In this document: in pieces, positions 8,118 through 17,400 of the stretch
How positions within the stretch are numbered: position 1 is the stretch's first letter
How the letters are laid out: every line of letters starts with the position of its first letter
Assembly: GCA_937951135.1 (NCBI GenBank)
Contig: CALFCI010000018.1
Location: forward strand, 1 to 64,000
Origin: an uncultured Aquimarina sp.
GTDB taxonomy: Bacteria > Bacteroidota > Bacteroidia > Flavobacteriales > Flavobacteriaceae
Direction: 5' to 3'
Length of the DNA: 64,000 nucleotides
Position numbers and translations under genes: made by a program
Notes under the pieces: model-generated
What the model was told of the DNA's origin: nothing
Seen by the model: the letters and a program-made list of their open reading frames with translations, nothing else
Databases searched by the model: none

Positions 8118-8867
8118 TTATTTTTTACCGTTTACTTCTCTAATATATTTTTTGAGCGCCATAGTCATCGAAGGAGTATCTGGCGTAGGTGCTTTTATAT
8201 TCACTACTAAATTACGGTCTTCCGCAGCTTTTACCGTTGAATTTCCAAATACTGCAATTCTAGTCTCTTTTTGTTCAAAATCAGGAAAGTTTTCGAATAA
8301 TGATTGAATTCCAGAAGGGCTAAAAAATACTAACACATCATAAAAAACATCTCTTAAACCAGAAAGATCACTAACTAAAGTATTATAAAATACCGCTTGT
8401 TTCCAATGTACGTCTAAGGCATCTAAAGTTTCAGGAACTTCTTTTTTCAACTTATCTGATGAAGGCAATAGGTATTTCTCTCCCTTGTATTTTTTAATCA
8501 ATGGAGATAACTCTTGAAAAGTTCGTTTTCCTACATAGATTTTTCGTTTCCTATACACTACATATTTTTGCAAGTAAAATGCTACGGCCTCACTTTGACA
8601 AAAATACTTTAAAGAATCTGGCACCTTAAATCGCATTTCTTCTGCAATTCTAAAAAAGTGATCTACTGCATTTCTACTCGTTAAAATAATAGCACTGTAT
8701 GAAGATAGATCAATCTTTTGATGTCTAACTTTTTTTGCCTCTACACCTTCAACATAAATAAAAGGCACAAAATCTATTTTAACCTTTAATCGCTCTTCTA
8801 ACTCAAAATAAGGTGAATTTTCTACTTTAGGCTCTGGTTGTGAGACCAAAATTGTTTTCACTTTCAT
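8118..8867 (-). CDS. hemD: Uroporphyrinogen-III synthase
   Basis: A 249-residue cytosolic enzyme that closes and isomerises hydroxymethylbilane to uroporphyrinogen III in haem synthesis. The visible family features are the start KTILVSQPEP, the first-domain segment YSAIILTSRNAVDHFF (around residues 58-73), and the second-domain stretch YDVLVFFSPSGIQSLF followed by RIAVFGNSTVKAA. Length is normal. It lies 35 bp downstream of the DUF4271 gene on the same strand, a pairing I recall from other Flavobacteriia. Confidence 0.85.
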   Translation of the reverse strand: MKVKTILVSQPEPKVENSPYFELEERLKVKIDFVPFIYVEGVEAKKVRHQKIDLSSYSAIILTSRNAVDHFFRIAEEMRFKVPDSLKYFCQSEAVAFYLQKYVVYRKRKIYVGKRTFQELSPLIKKYKGEKYLLPSSDKLKKEVPETLDALDVHWKQAVFYNTLVSDLSGLRDVFYDVLVFFSPSGIQSLFENFPDFEQKETRIAVFGNSTVKAAEDRNLVVNIKAPTPDTPSMTMALKKYIREVNGKK

Positions 8868-8902
8868 ACACGGTTTTTTATTGTAAAGTTCCTTTCTTAA
8901 AA

Positions 8903-9556
8903 CTACGTTATTAACTTATATAGTATAAAATAAGGGGCAATTTCAAGTGCGCAAAGATACAGAATAAAATAATACAAATTGTTTAATATGATTTTTTCAT
9001 TTTTTTTGAAAACAGAAAATAAAATAATCAAGTTAAATAAACCCATAAAACATAGCACACACATCAATATTATAGGAGTAGGGCTAATCGTATATACACA
9101 CAAAACAATAATAGGAAGTAGAATAACTCCTATAAAATTACGATATGTGATTTTATAAAACAAGTATTTTTCTATACTATCTTCGATAGAAAAAATGGAT
9201 GCTATAATTTTATCTATCAATAATTTTGAACACAACACGACTAAATACCCCATTAGGATCTGAAAAAATAACATAAGATCTGTGGCCAACATTTGCACCT
9301 CAAAAATTCGAATACAAAGGAATAACAACAAGGCTATAGCTATAGCTTGTACCAAAATAAGCGTGGCCGTAAAAGGGCTGGATAGTTTATTTGTTTTCTG
9401 ATGTGTAATAAAATACTTATCCGTTGTCAATAACATCATAAAATCTAAAAAACCAATAGGGTATAACACCTTAACTATCGCTAATAGCAACATACTGATA
9501 GTAATTACTATCGTAATCCAATTGTTGGTTGTGACCTCTCGAATGATACATTCCAT
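8903..9556 (-). CDS. DUF4271-like integral membrane protein
   Basis: A 217-residue protein with about six hydrophobic helices, including WITIVITISMLLLAIVKVLY and repeated ILLPIIVLCV and YFILYLCALEIAPYFILYKL segments near the end. Size, topology and position directly upstream of hemD fit the Bacteroidota DUF4271 family. Its function is unknown to me. The closing motif with a tyrosine-rich final helix (LEIAPYFILYK) is the best family marker. Confidence 0.75.
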   Translation of the reverse strand: MECIIREVTTNNWITIVITISMLLLAIVKVLYPIGFLDFMMLLTTDKYFITHQKTNKLSSPFTATLILVQAIAIALLLFLCIRIFEVQMLATDLMLFFQILMGYLVVLCSKLLIDKIIASIFSIEDSIEKYLFYKITYRNFIGVILLPIIVLCVYTISPTPIILMCVLCFMGLFNLIILFSVFKKNEKIILNNLYYFILYLCALEIAPYFILYKLIT

Positions 9557-9740
9557 GAGTTTTCTTTAGAAATGGAGATTAAATCTGGGTTAAAGATAAC
9601 AGATACCGCACTTTTTTTTACAAAAATCAATTGTTTTTTCTGACCCTTTATCGCTCTTTATGTATTATTCGCAAATCGTATTACTACTAAATAAACATCA
9701 AAATAATAGTTTCAATTGGTATAATCCAATTCTTAAACGT

Positions 9741-9770
9741 TTTGCTACTTCATTAAATTGGCTATATTTG
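9741..9770 (+). promoter_or_regulatory. Bacteroidota-type promoter for the mannosyltransferase-like gene
   Basis: TTTG at 9741-9744 is followed after 18 bases by TATATTTG at 9763-9770, a match to the -33/-7 consensus. It ends 16 bp before the start codon at 9787, so the leader would be very short. Confidence 0.6.
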
Positions 9771-9786
9771 CTCGAAAATAGTATCC

Positions 9787-10515
9787 ATGGTTGATGCTTT
9801 GGTAATTATCCCTACATATAATGAAGTTGAAAACGTTGAACGTATTATCAAAAATGTTTTTGCGTTACAACGAAATTTTGATATTGTAATCATCGATGAT
9901 GGTTCACCTGATGGTACCGCAGCTATTGTAAAAAAACTACAAACGGAGTTTCCAGAACGTCTTTTTTTAATAGAACGCAATCAAAAATTAGGATTGGGTA
10001 CTGCTTATATTCATGGATTTAAGTGGGCATTAGAACGCTCTTATGCATATATCTTTGAGATGGATGCCGATTTTTCGCATAACCCTAATGACCTTATTCG
10101 CTTATATAATACCTGTGCTAAAGGAACGACACAACTCGCTATTGGATCTCGATATGTAACCGGAGTTAACGTCGTAAACTGGCCTATGAGTAGAGTATTG
10201 CTTTCTTGGCTAGCTTCGAAGTATGTTCGTTTTATTACAGGAATGGATATTCATGATACTACTGCAGGGTTTATTTGCTATACCAAAGAAGTTTTGGAAG
10301 GAATTAATCTCGATAAAATTAAATTTGTAGGATATGCATTTCAAATTGAAATGAAATTTAAGGCCCATCTATCAGGGTTTAAAATCAAAGAAATACCAGT
10401 CATTTTTACAGACCGAACTAGAGGAGCTTCAAAAATGAGTAAAGGTATTATCTCGGAAGCTATTTTTGGAGTACTTACCATGAAATGCAAAAGTGTATTC
10501 AAACAATTAAACTAA
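9787..10515 (+). CDS. Polyprenol monophosphomannose synthase-like GT2 glycosyltransferase
   Basis: A 242-residue cytosolic-face glycosyltransferase. It starts DALVIIPTYNEVENVERII (GT-A fold), has VIIDDGSPDGT (nucleotide site) and EMDADFSHNP with the catalytic DAD near residues 95-101, and the DPM1-like block IGSRYVTG. It should move mannose, or a related sugar, from GDP-sugar to a polyprenyl phosphate. The length equals soluble Dpm1-type enzymes without the extra C-terminal membrane helices. It is followed after 24 bp by the TIGR02757 gene. Confidence 0.9.
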   Translation: MVDALVIIPTYNEVENVERIIKNVFALQRNFDIVIIDDGSPDGTAAIVKKLQTEFPERLFLIERNQKLGLGTAYIHGFKWALERSYAYIFEMDADFSHNPNDLIRLYNTCAKGTTQLAIGSRYVTGVNVVNWPMSRVLLSWLASKYVRFITGMDIHDTTAGFICYTKEVLEGINLDKIKFVGYAFQIEMKFKAHLSGFKIKEIPVIFTDRTRGASKMSKGIISEAIFGVLTMKCKSVFKQLN

Positions 10516-10539
10516 CATAATGTCTTCTAATTTTAACTA

Positions 10540-11310
10540 TTGAAACTTTCACCAACAGCATTAAAAGAATTCTTAGATCAAAAAGTTGAGCAGTACAATA
10601 CTCTCGATTTTATAGCCACCGATCCTATCCAAATTCCTCACCAGTTTGACCATAAAGAAGATATTGAGATTGCTGGATTTCTAACCGCAACTATTGCTTG
10701 GGGAAATCGAAAAAGTATCATCACTAATGCCAATAAACTCATGAACCTATTGGGGAACTCACCTCATGATTTTGTGCTCCATCATGAAACCCATCATTTA
10801 GAGAAATTTGATGGTTTTGTACATCGTACATTTAATAGTATTGATCTACAGTATTTCATGACCGCATTAAAACACATCTACACACAGCACAATGGTTTGG
10901 AACAGCTGTTTAAAACACATAGTACCGACACTTCTATATTGCCTGCGATTGCACAGTTTAAATCTATTTTCTTTGAAATCGAACATCCTCACCGGACTAC
11001 AAAACATGTCTCTAACCCATTAAATGGTTCTGCTGCAAAACGAATTAATATGTGGCTGCGATGGATGTGTAGAAAGGATCATACTGGGGTTGATTTTGGG
11101 ATATGGAAAACAATTTCACCTTCCATATTATCTTGCCCATTGGATGTACACTCTGGTAACGTAGCTAGAAAACTAGGACTACTTACGCGTAAACAAAACG
11201 ATGCTAAGGCCTTAAAAGAACTAGACGACTCCTTAAGAAAATTAGACCCAAATGACCCCGTTAAGTATGATTTTTCGTTATTTGGACTTGGTGCTTTTGA
11301 GAAGTTTTAG
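10540..11310 (+). CDS. TIGR02757 (DUF2400) family protein
   Basis: About 256 residues, matching a conserved family of unknown function: LKEFLDQKVEQYN, then DPIQIPHQF, EDIEIAGFLTATIAWGNRKS and, near the end, PLDVHSGNVARKLGLLTRKQ followed by DPVKYDFSLFGLGAFE. No ATG is in a suitable place; the frame opens with TTG at 10540, 24 bp after the previous stop. An ATG at 10520 is in another frame and hits a stop after seven codons. The HhH-like C-terminal half suggests nucleic-acid involvement, but this is inference. Confidence 0.85.
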   Translation: MKLSPTALKEFLDQKVEQYNTLDFIATDPIQIPHQFDHKEDIEIAGFLTATIAWGNRKSIITNANKLMNLLGNSPHDFVLHHETHHLEKFDGFVHRTFNSIDLQYFMTALKHIYTQHNGLEQLFKTHSTDTSILPAIAQFKSIFFEIEHPHRTTKHVSNPLNGSAAKRINMWLRWMCRKDHTGVDFGIWKTISPSILSCPLDVHSGNVARKLGLLTRKQNDAKALKELDDSLRKLDPNDPVKYDFSLFGLGAFEKF

Positions 11311-11550
11311 ATGAAATTAACCCTAGTATACCCTATCTATTTCAAAGTCTTTAAAACTGTAATGCAAATAAAAATAGGGGGGTTTCTAATACCTAATGCA
11401 GTTTTTATCTCTGCTTTTATACCTGTATAATATTACAATAATTTGGTCTATAGCATCACAGAATATCTAGAAAACACTTTTCTATGCCTTATAGATACAA
11501 ACTATGTTTATTTTTGATTCTCGAAATGCACTTTGCGAACTTTGTCTTTG

Positions 11551-11558
11551 TATCTTTG
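11551..11558 (+). promoter_or_regulatory. -7 box upstream of dihydroorotase
   Basis: TATCTTTG fits the TAnnTTTG -7 consensus, 40 bp before the start at 11599. The nearest TTTG upstream (11532-11535) is at 15-bp spacing, shorter than usual, so the -33 assignment is weak. Confidence 0.45.
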
Positions 11559-11598
11559 CACTTTATCATCATAAATTGTTAATGTTATACTCGCACAA

Positions 11599-12939
11599 AT
11601 GAATGAGATACTGATTAAGAATGCCAATATTGTAAATGAAGGCAGTATCATAAATGGAGATGTTTATATTAAGAATGGTGTCTTTGTAGATATTGCACCT
11701 CAAATTAGTGCTAAATCTCCCGATGTACAAGTAATTGATGCTGAAGGGAAATATCTACTTCCAGGGGTGATCGATGATCAAGTACACTTTAGAGAACCTG
11801 GACTTACACACAAAGCAACGATAAAAACAGAGTCTAAAGCTGCACTTGCTGGAGGAATTACTTCGTTTATAGAAATGCCGAATACCAATCCGCAAACTAC
11901 TACTGTTGAAAAATTAGAAGAAAAATTTGATGTTGCTGCAGAAACCAGTTATGCCAATTATTCATTTATGTTTGGTGGTACCAACGACAATTTAGAAGAG
12001 ATTTTAAAACTTGATCCTAAAAAAGTAGCCGCATTAAAGCTATTTTTAGGATCGTCTACAGGAAATATGCTTGTAGATGACCCAGAAACACTAGAGAAAA
12101 TATTTTCATCTACCGATCTTCTTATTGCTGTACATTGTGAAGATGAAAACACTATTCGTGAAAATACAGCTACTTATGTAGCAGAGTATGGGGATGCAAT
12201 TCCTATACAATTTCATCCTAGTATCCGAAGTGAAGAAGCCTGTTATATATCTTCTTCTAATGCGGTTGCCTTAGCTGAAAAAACAGGAGCTCGTCTTCAT
12301 GTTTTTCATGTCTCTACAGCAAAAGAATTGGAATTGTTCTCGAATAAAATTCCGTTAAAAGAAAAAAAGATCACTGCTGAAGTCTGTATTCATCATTTAT
12401 GGTTTTCTGATGAAGATTATGGAGAAAAGGGTACTCTAATTAAATGGAATCCCGCAGTAAAAACAGCCAAAGATCGCGATGCACTTTTTAAAGCGCTACT
12501 CGATGACCGCCTTGATGTTATTGCTACAGATCATGCACCACATACCTTAAAAGAAAAAATGAATGTCTATACTAAAGCACCTTCTGGAGGGCCTTTAGTA
12601 CAACATGCATTGCCTGCGATGCTAGAGTTTTATCATAAAGGTAAAATTAGTCTTGAAAAAATTGTAGAAAAAATGTGCCATAACCCGGCAATCCTATTCG
12701 AAGTAGAAAAAAGAGGGTTTATCAAAGAAGGATACTATGCTGATGCTGTACTTGTAGAATTGAATGCACCATGGACTGTAAACAGTGATAATATTATTTA
12801 TAAATGCGGTTGGTCTCCTTTTGAAGGGACTACTTTTACCTCAAGAATCACCCATACCTTTATCAATGGAAATTTAGCATACCATAACTTTAAGTGTGCT
12901 GAACATAGTTTTGCAAAACGATTAACCTTTGATCGATAA
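11599..12939 (+). CDS. pyrC: Dihydroorotase
   Basis: A 446-residue amidohydrolase that forms dihydroorotate from carbamoyl-aspartate in pyrimidine synthesis. The family block GVIDDQVHFREPGLTHK is at about residues 56-72; GGITSFIEMPNTNP, FHVSTAKEL and the active-site DHAPHTLKEK near residue 312 follow. The first metal motif reads D-Q-V-H instead of the usual H-x-H, so one metal-binding His is replaced by Gln. I recall this from other Bacteroidota dihydroorotases. The 446-residue length is that of the type I (bacterial PyrC/AllB-like) group. A DUF4296 lipoprotein gene starts 2 bp after its stop. Confidence 0.92.
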   Translation: MNEILIKNANIVNEGSIINGDVYIKNGVFVDIAPQISAKSPDVQVIDAEGKYLLPGVIDDQVHFREPGLTHKATIKTESKAALAGGITSFIEMPNTNPQTTTVEKLEEKFDVAAETSYANYSFMFGGTNDNLEEILKLDPKKVAALKLFLGSSTGNMLVDDPETLEKIFSSTDLLIAVHCEDENTIRENTATYVAEYGDAIPIQFHPSIRSEEACYISSSNAVALAEKTGARLHVFHVSTAKELELFSNKIPLKEKKITAEVCIHHLWFSDEDYGEKGTLIKWNPAVKTAKDRDALFKALLDDRLDVIATDHAPHTLKEKMNVYTKAPSGGPLVQHALPAMLEFYHKGKISLEKIVEKMCHNPAILFEVEKRGFIKEGYYADAVLVELNAPWTVNSDNIIYKCGWSPFEGTTFTSRITHTFINGNLAYHNFKCAEHSFAKRLTFDR

Positions 12940-12941
12940 TC

Positions 12942-13367
12942 ATGGTATTATTTCGAAGTATCATATACATATTGATCGCTAATATAGCATGTATTGCTTG
13001 TCAAAGTATTGATACTGTTGCAGCACCCAAAACAATTATTCCTGAAGATCAAATGGTATCGATCCTGACTGATATTGCTTTTGTAAGGGCTGCCAAAGTA
13101 AGTCAAAAGAACCTTTTGGAAGAAAAGAAATTTAACCCAGAGTTATATGTATTGTCATTACATACCATAGACAGTATTGTTTTTGCAGAAAATAATGCTT
13201 GGTACTCTAGAGACATCGAACGGTATCAAACAATTTTTAGCAAGGTTAAAGAAAATCTTGAAAATTGTAAAATAGAATATGAAGCTTTACACAAGAAAGA
13301 AAAAGAATTAAAAAAGAAAAAGAATGATTCTCTCAAAAAAATTAAGAGCGGTTTAGAAAAAAAGTAG
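12942..13367 (+). CDS. DUF4296-like lipoprotein
   Basis: A 141-residue protein with a short hydrophobic export segment and a lipobox-like cysteine (IACIACQS, Cys around residue 20). The body PEDQMVSILTDIAFVRAAKV and a ...YVLSLHTIDSIVFAENNAWY stretch fit the Bacteroidota DUF4296 family. The tail is a lysine-rich charged helix, repeating KKE/KKK. It lies 2 bp after dihydroorotase, and its 3' end overlaps the convergent epimerase gene by 26 bp. Function is unknown; it is likely anchored in a membrane facing the periplasm. Confidence 0.8.
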   Translation: MVLFRSIIYILIANIACIACQSIDTVAAPKTIIPEDQMVSILTDIAFVRAAKVSQKNLLEEKKFNPELYVLSLHTIDSIVFAENNAWYSRDIERYQTIFSKVKENLENCKIEYEALHKKEKELKKKKNDSLKKIKSGLEKK

Positions 13368-14352
13368 CGGTGTGTTGCACTGCTTTTTCAATCGGTGTAA
13401 AACTATAGATCAGCTCACTTTTTATTTTCTTATTTTCATACGTACTAATAGAAAATGCACTTCGGATAGAAGCTTTAAAAACCGTTGGTCTACTGCCAAA
13501 TATATACTTTATTTTCTGTACATAATACACGATATGCAATACTAAAGGCCCTACCTTTTTGGTCGGCACGGGCTTTTGTAATGCTTTCGCAATCATCGTA
13601 AATATCGTTTTATAACTCAGGTTTTCACCTACAACAATATACCGTTCATTAGTGTGCTCTCCTATCATAAGTTTGCACATGATCTGCACTACATCATCTA
13701 CAGCTACATACCCGGTAGTTCCTGTAGTATAATACCGAAATCCTTTATTGATTTTTGTAAACAATAGACCGCTTCCATTGTCAAAAAAACCAGGGCCAAT
13801 AATCACTCCTGGGTTTACGATAACAGCATTCAACCCTTCTTGAGTACCTCTCCATACTTCCATCTCTGCCCCATACTTTGTAATTGCATATACAGAATTC
13901 AGGAGTTCAGGATTCCAATCTGAAGTTTCATCAATCACATAGTTTTTAACCGGAAGTTCGGAAAGTGTCGCAATAGAACTTACATAACATAATTTGCGCA
14001 CACCATGAATCAAGCATAAGTTTACAATATTGGCTGTGCCTTCAATATTAACTTTACGGAGTGTCTTGTATTCTTTAGGATCAAAAGAAATAAAAGCAGC
14101 ACAATGATACACATTGGTGATCCCCTCAAAAACTGTGGTTAAAAAAGGAATGTCTGTAATGGTTCCTTGGTGCCAATCTATAGCATCAAAAGAGGTGCTT
14201 TCTCCTTCTTCAATATAACTTGTAAATACTTTTCTAGCCTGTTCTTTTTTAGCGGCTGTTCGATATACTGCACGCACTGATTGCCCTGATTTTACAAGGT
14301 GAACAAGAAGATGGGTTCCTACCAATCCAGTAGCGCCAGTAACTAATATCAT
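13342..14352 (-). CDS. NAD-dependent epimerase/dehydratase (extended SDR)
   Basis: A 336-residue oxidoreductase. The N-terminal nucleotide motif ILVTGATGLVGTHLL (GxxGxxG), NVYHCAAFIS, the SS.A..(S) strand (LCYVSSIATLS) and the active-site Y..TK..AE (YAITKYGAEMEVW, YxxxK) are in order, as in extended short-chain dehydrogenases of the 3-beta-HSD / dihydroflavonol-reductase branch. The substrate is not evident. Its last 26 bp overlap the convergent DUF4296 gene. Confidence 0.88.
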   Translation of the reverse strand: MILVTGATGLVGTHLLVHLVKSGQSVRAVYRTAAKKEQARKVFTSYIEEGESTSFDAIDWHQGTITDIPFLTTVFEGITNVYHCAAFISFDPKEYKTLRKVNIEGTANIVNLCLIHGVRKLCYVSSIATLSELPVKNYVIDETSDWNPELLNSVYAITKYGAEMEVWRGTQEGLNAVIVNPGVIIGPGFFDNGSGLLFTKINKGFRYYTTGTTGYVAVDDVVQIMCKLMIGEHTNERYIVVGENLSYKTIFTMIAKALQKPVPTKKVGPLVLHIVYYVQKIKYIFGSRPTVFKASIRSAFSISTYENKKIKSELIYSFTPIEKAVQHTATFFLNRS

Positions 14353-14431
14353 AAGCTATATCGTTCTATACGAAAGTAAGGAATATAAATACCAAAACAT
14401 AAGAAATAGAAAATCGGAGACTCATCCGATT

Positions 14432-17400
14432 TTAATTCAGTTTATAATAAATCGACTCTTCCTCTAACGTCTTTAATAACTCTTGAGAGATATTTACTTT
14501 TTGTTTACGACTTGGCATATGCAATTTTATTTTTTCTTCCATTTCATATACCACAAAATTAAGTGTATGATTACCTGTATGGTGCGTAAGTATCGTTTTA
14601 AGCTGTTCGATACTTGACTCAGATAATGCATTAATATCGATTTGTATTGTCAATTTTCGAGCATAGGTTTCCATAACATCATGTAGGAGTTGGAAACTAT
14701 TAAATTGTATTCTAGGGTCTCCTTTTTTACCTGTATCTCGGTTTACCCACCCTTCTTTAATAAAGGCTTTAGCAAACACAAATGTACTTTTAACTAAAAA
14801 AGGGCGGTGTTTTAGATAGTCCTCTCCAAATACCCTAAACTCGTGTGCCGTATTGTAATCTTCTACAGTAAATGTAGCCCATCCTTTTCCATTTTTTGAA
14901 GTACGATGTTCTACATCGGTAATCACACCACCAAACGAAATTTCTTTATTCACATTGCCTTCTAGATCCGCAAACAGCAGTAATGTACCATTACAAAAGT
15001 ATTTCATTTCGTATTTAAAATCATCGAGTGGATGTCCGGAGATATAAATCCCGACTACTTCTTTTTCTCGGGCCAATGTTTCCATAGTTCCCCATTCTTC
15101 ACAAGGCGGAACAATCGGTTCTGGAATTTGGACTTCACTACTTTCTCCAAAAAGACTTACTTGAGAAGAATTTTTACTTTCTTGAAATTTTGAACCGTAT
15201 TTAACCGCTTTTTCTAAAAAGGTAATCCCATCACCTTCTTCATGAAAATATTGTCCTCTATGGGCTTCCATAAACGAATCAAACCCTCCTGCAAGAGCTA
15301 AACTTTCGAACGCCTTTTTATTCGCGGCACGTAAATCAATACGTTTTGCCATATCAAAAATCGAACGGTACGGCCCGTCTTTTTTTCGATGATCTACAAT
15401 TGTATCTACTGCACCCGTACCAACTCCTTTAATAGCCCCCATACCAAAACGTACTGCGCCTTCGGCATTTACCGAAAATTTACGATACGATTCGTTCACA
15501 TCGGGACCCAATACATCCAGTTTCATACGTTTACACTCCTCCATAAAAAAAGTGACTTGTTTAATATCATTCATGTTATTGGAGAGTACTGCTGCCATAT
15601 ACTCGGCAGGGTAATGTGCTTTAAGATATGCCGTTTGGTAGGCAATCCAAGCATAACAGGTAGAGTGTGATTTGTTAAATGCGTAGGCGGCAAAAGCTTC
15701 CCAATCCTTCCATATTTTTTCTAAGCTATCTTTAGCATGACCTTTAGCTGCAGCTTGCTCAATAAATTTAGGTTTCATTTTATCCAGTACCGCTTTTTGC
15801 TTTTTACCCATTGCCTTACGCAATACATCGGCTTCACCTTTGGTAAAGTCAGCAAGCTTTTGAGAAAGTAACATTACTTGCTCTTGATATACCGTAATCC
15901 CATAGGTTTCTTGCAAATACTCTTCACAGGCATCTAAATCATAAACGATTTCCTCTACCCCATGCTTACGATTAATAAAACTAGGAATATACTCTAATGG
16001 CCCTGGTCGATATAACGCATTCATAGCAATTAAATCGGCAAATACGGTAGGTTTCAATTCCTTCATGTATTTCTGCATCCCAGGGGATTCATATTGAAAC
16101 ACTCCAACCGTTTCTCCACGTTGAAACAACTCGTACGTTTTTACATCATCTAACGGAAAATTTTCGGGATCTAACAGTACATCATGCTTTGCCTTTACAA
16201 TTTTTACGGTATCCTTAATTAAGGTCAACGTTTTCAACCCCAAGAAATCCATTTTAAGCAAGCCTGCATCTTCTACCACCGAGTTATCAAACTGGGTGCA
16301 ATACATATCAGAGTCTTTGGCAAGGGCTACGGGTACAAACTTCGTAATATCATCTGGAGTAATGATAACTCCACACGCGTGAATCCCAGTATTACGCACG
16401 GAACCTTCTAAGATTCGAGCTTGGTTTAAGGTTTCGGCTTCAAGATCATTGCCTTCGGCAATATTGAGCAATTCATTCACCTTTTCCAGTTCGTCACTTC
16501 TAAATTTTTTCTTTAATGTCGCTTCATCTGCCCCAAAAATCTTGCCCAATTTTGACATATTGGGGATCAATTTGGCTATACGATCGGCATCTCCTAGCGG
16601 TAGGTCGAGTACTCGTGCCGTATCTCGTATCGAGGATTTGGCTGCCATAGTACCATAGGTAATAATTTGTGCTACTTGATTGGATCCATATTTTTCAATC
16701 ACATAATCCATCACACGCCCACGTCCTTCATCATCAAAATCAATATCAATATCGGGCATACTTACACGATCAGGATTTAAAAACCGCTCAAAAAGCAGGT
16801 CGTACTTAATCGGATCTAGATTGGTAATCCATAGGCAATACGCTACCGCAGATCCTGCGGCAGATCCACGGCCAGGCCCTACAGAGACATCCATATCTCG
16901 TGCTGCACGAATAAAATCTTCTACAATTAAGAAATATCCGGGATATCCTGTTTTTTCGATCACCGAAAGTTCAAAATCTAAACGTTCTTTAATAGCAGGT
17001 GTAATTTCACCATATCGTTTTTTTGCACCTACATAGGTAAGATGTGCGAGAAATTTATTTTCACCTCGCTTACCGCCATCCTTTTGATCCTCTTCAAACT
17101 GGAACTCAGCAGGAATATCAAATGCCGGTAACAATACATCTCTAGCCAATACAAAAGGTTCTATTTTATCTACAACTTCCTGAATATTCATAATGGCTTC
17201 AGGTAAATCATTGAAGAGTGTTTTCATCTCTTCTCCAGATTTAAAATAGTACTCTTGATTGGGCAGTCCATAGCGATATCCACGACCACGACCGATAGGT
17301 GTTGCCTGTTTTTCGCCATCCTTTACACACAATAAAATATCATGTGCATTTGCATCTTCTTTTTCACAATAATAGGTATTATTGGTGGCTACTGTTTTAA

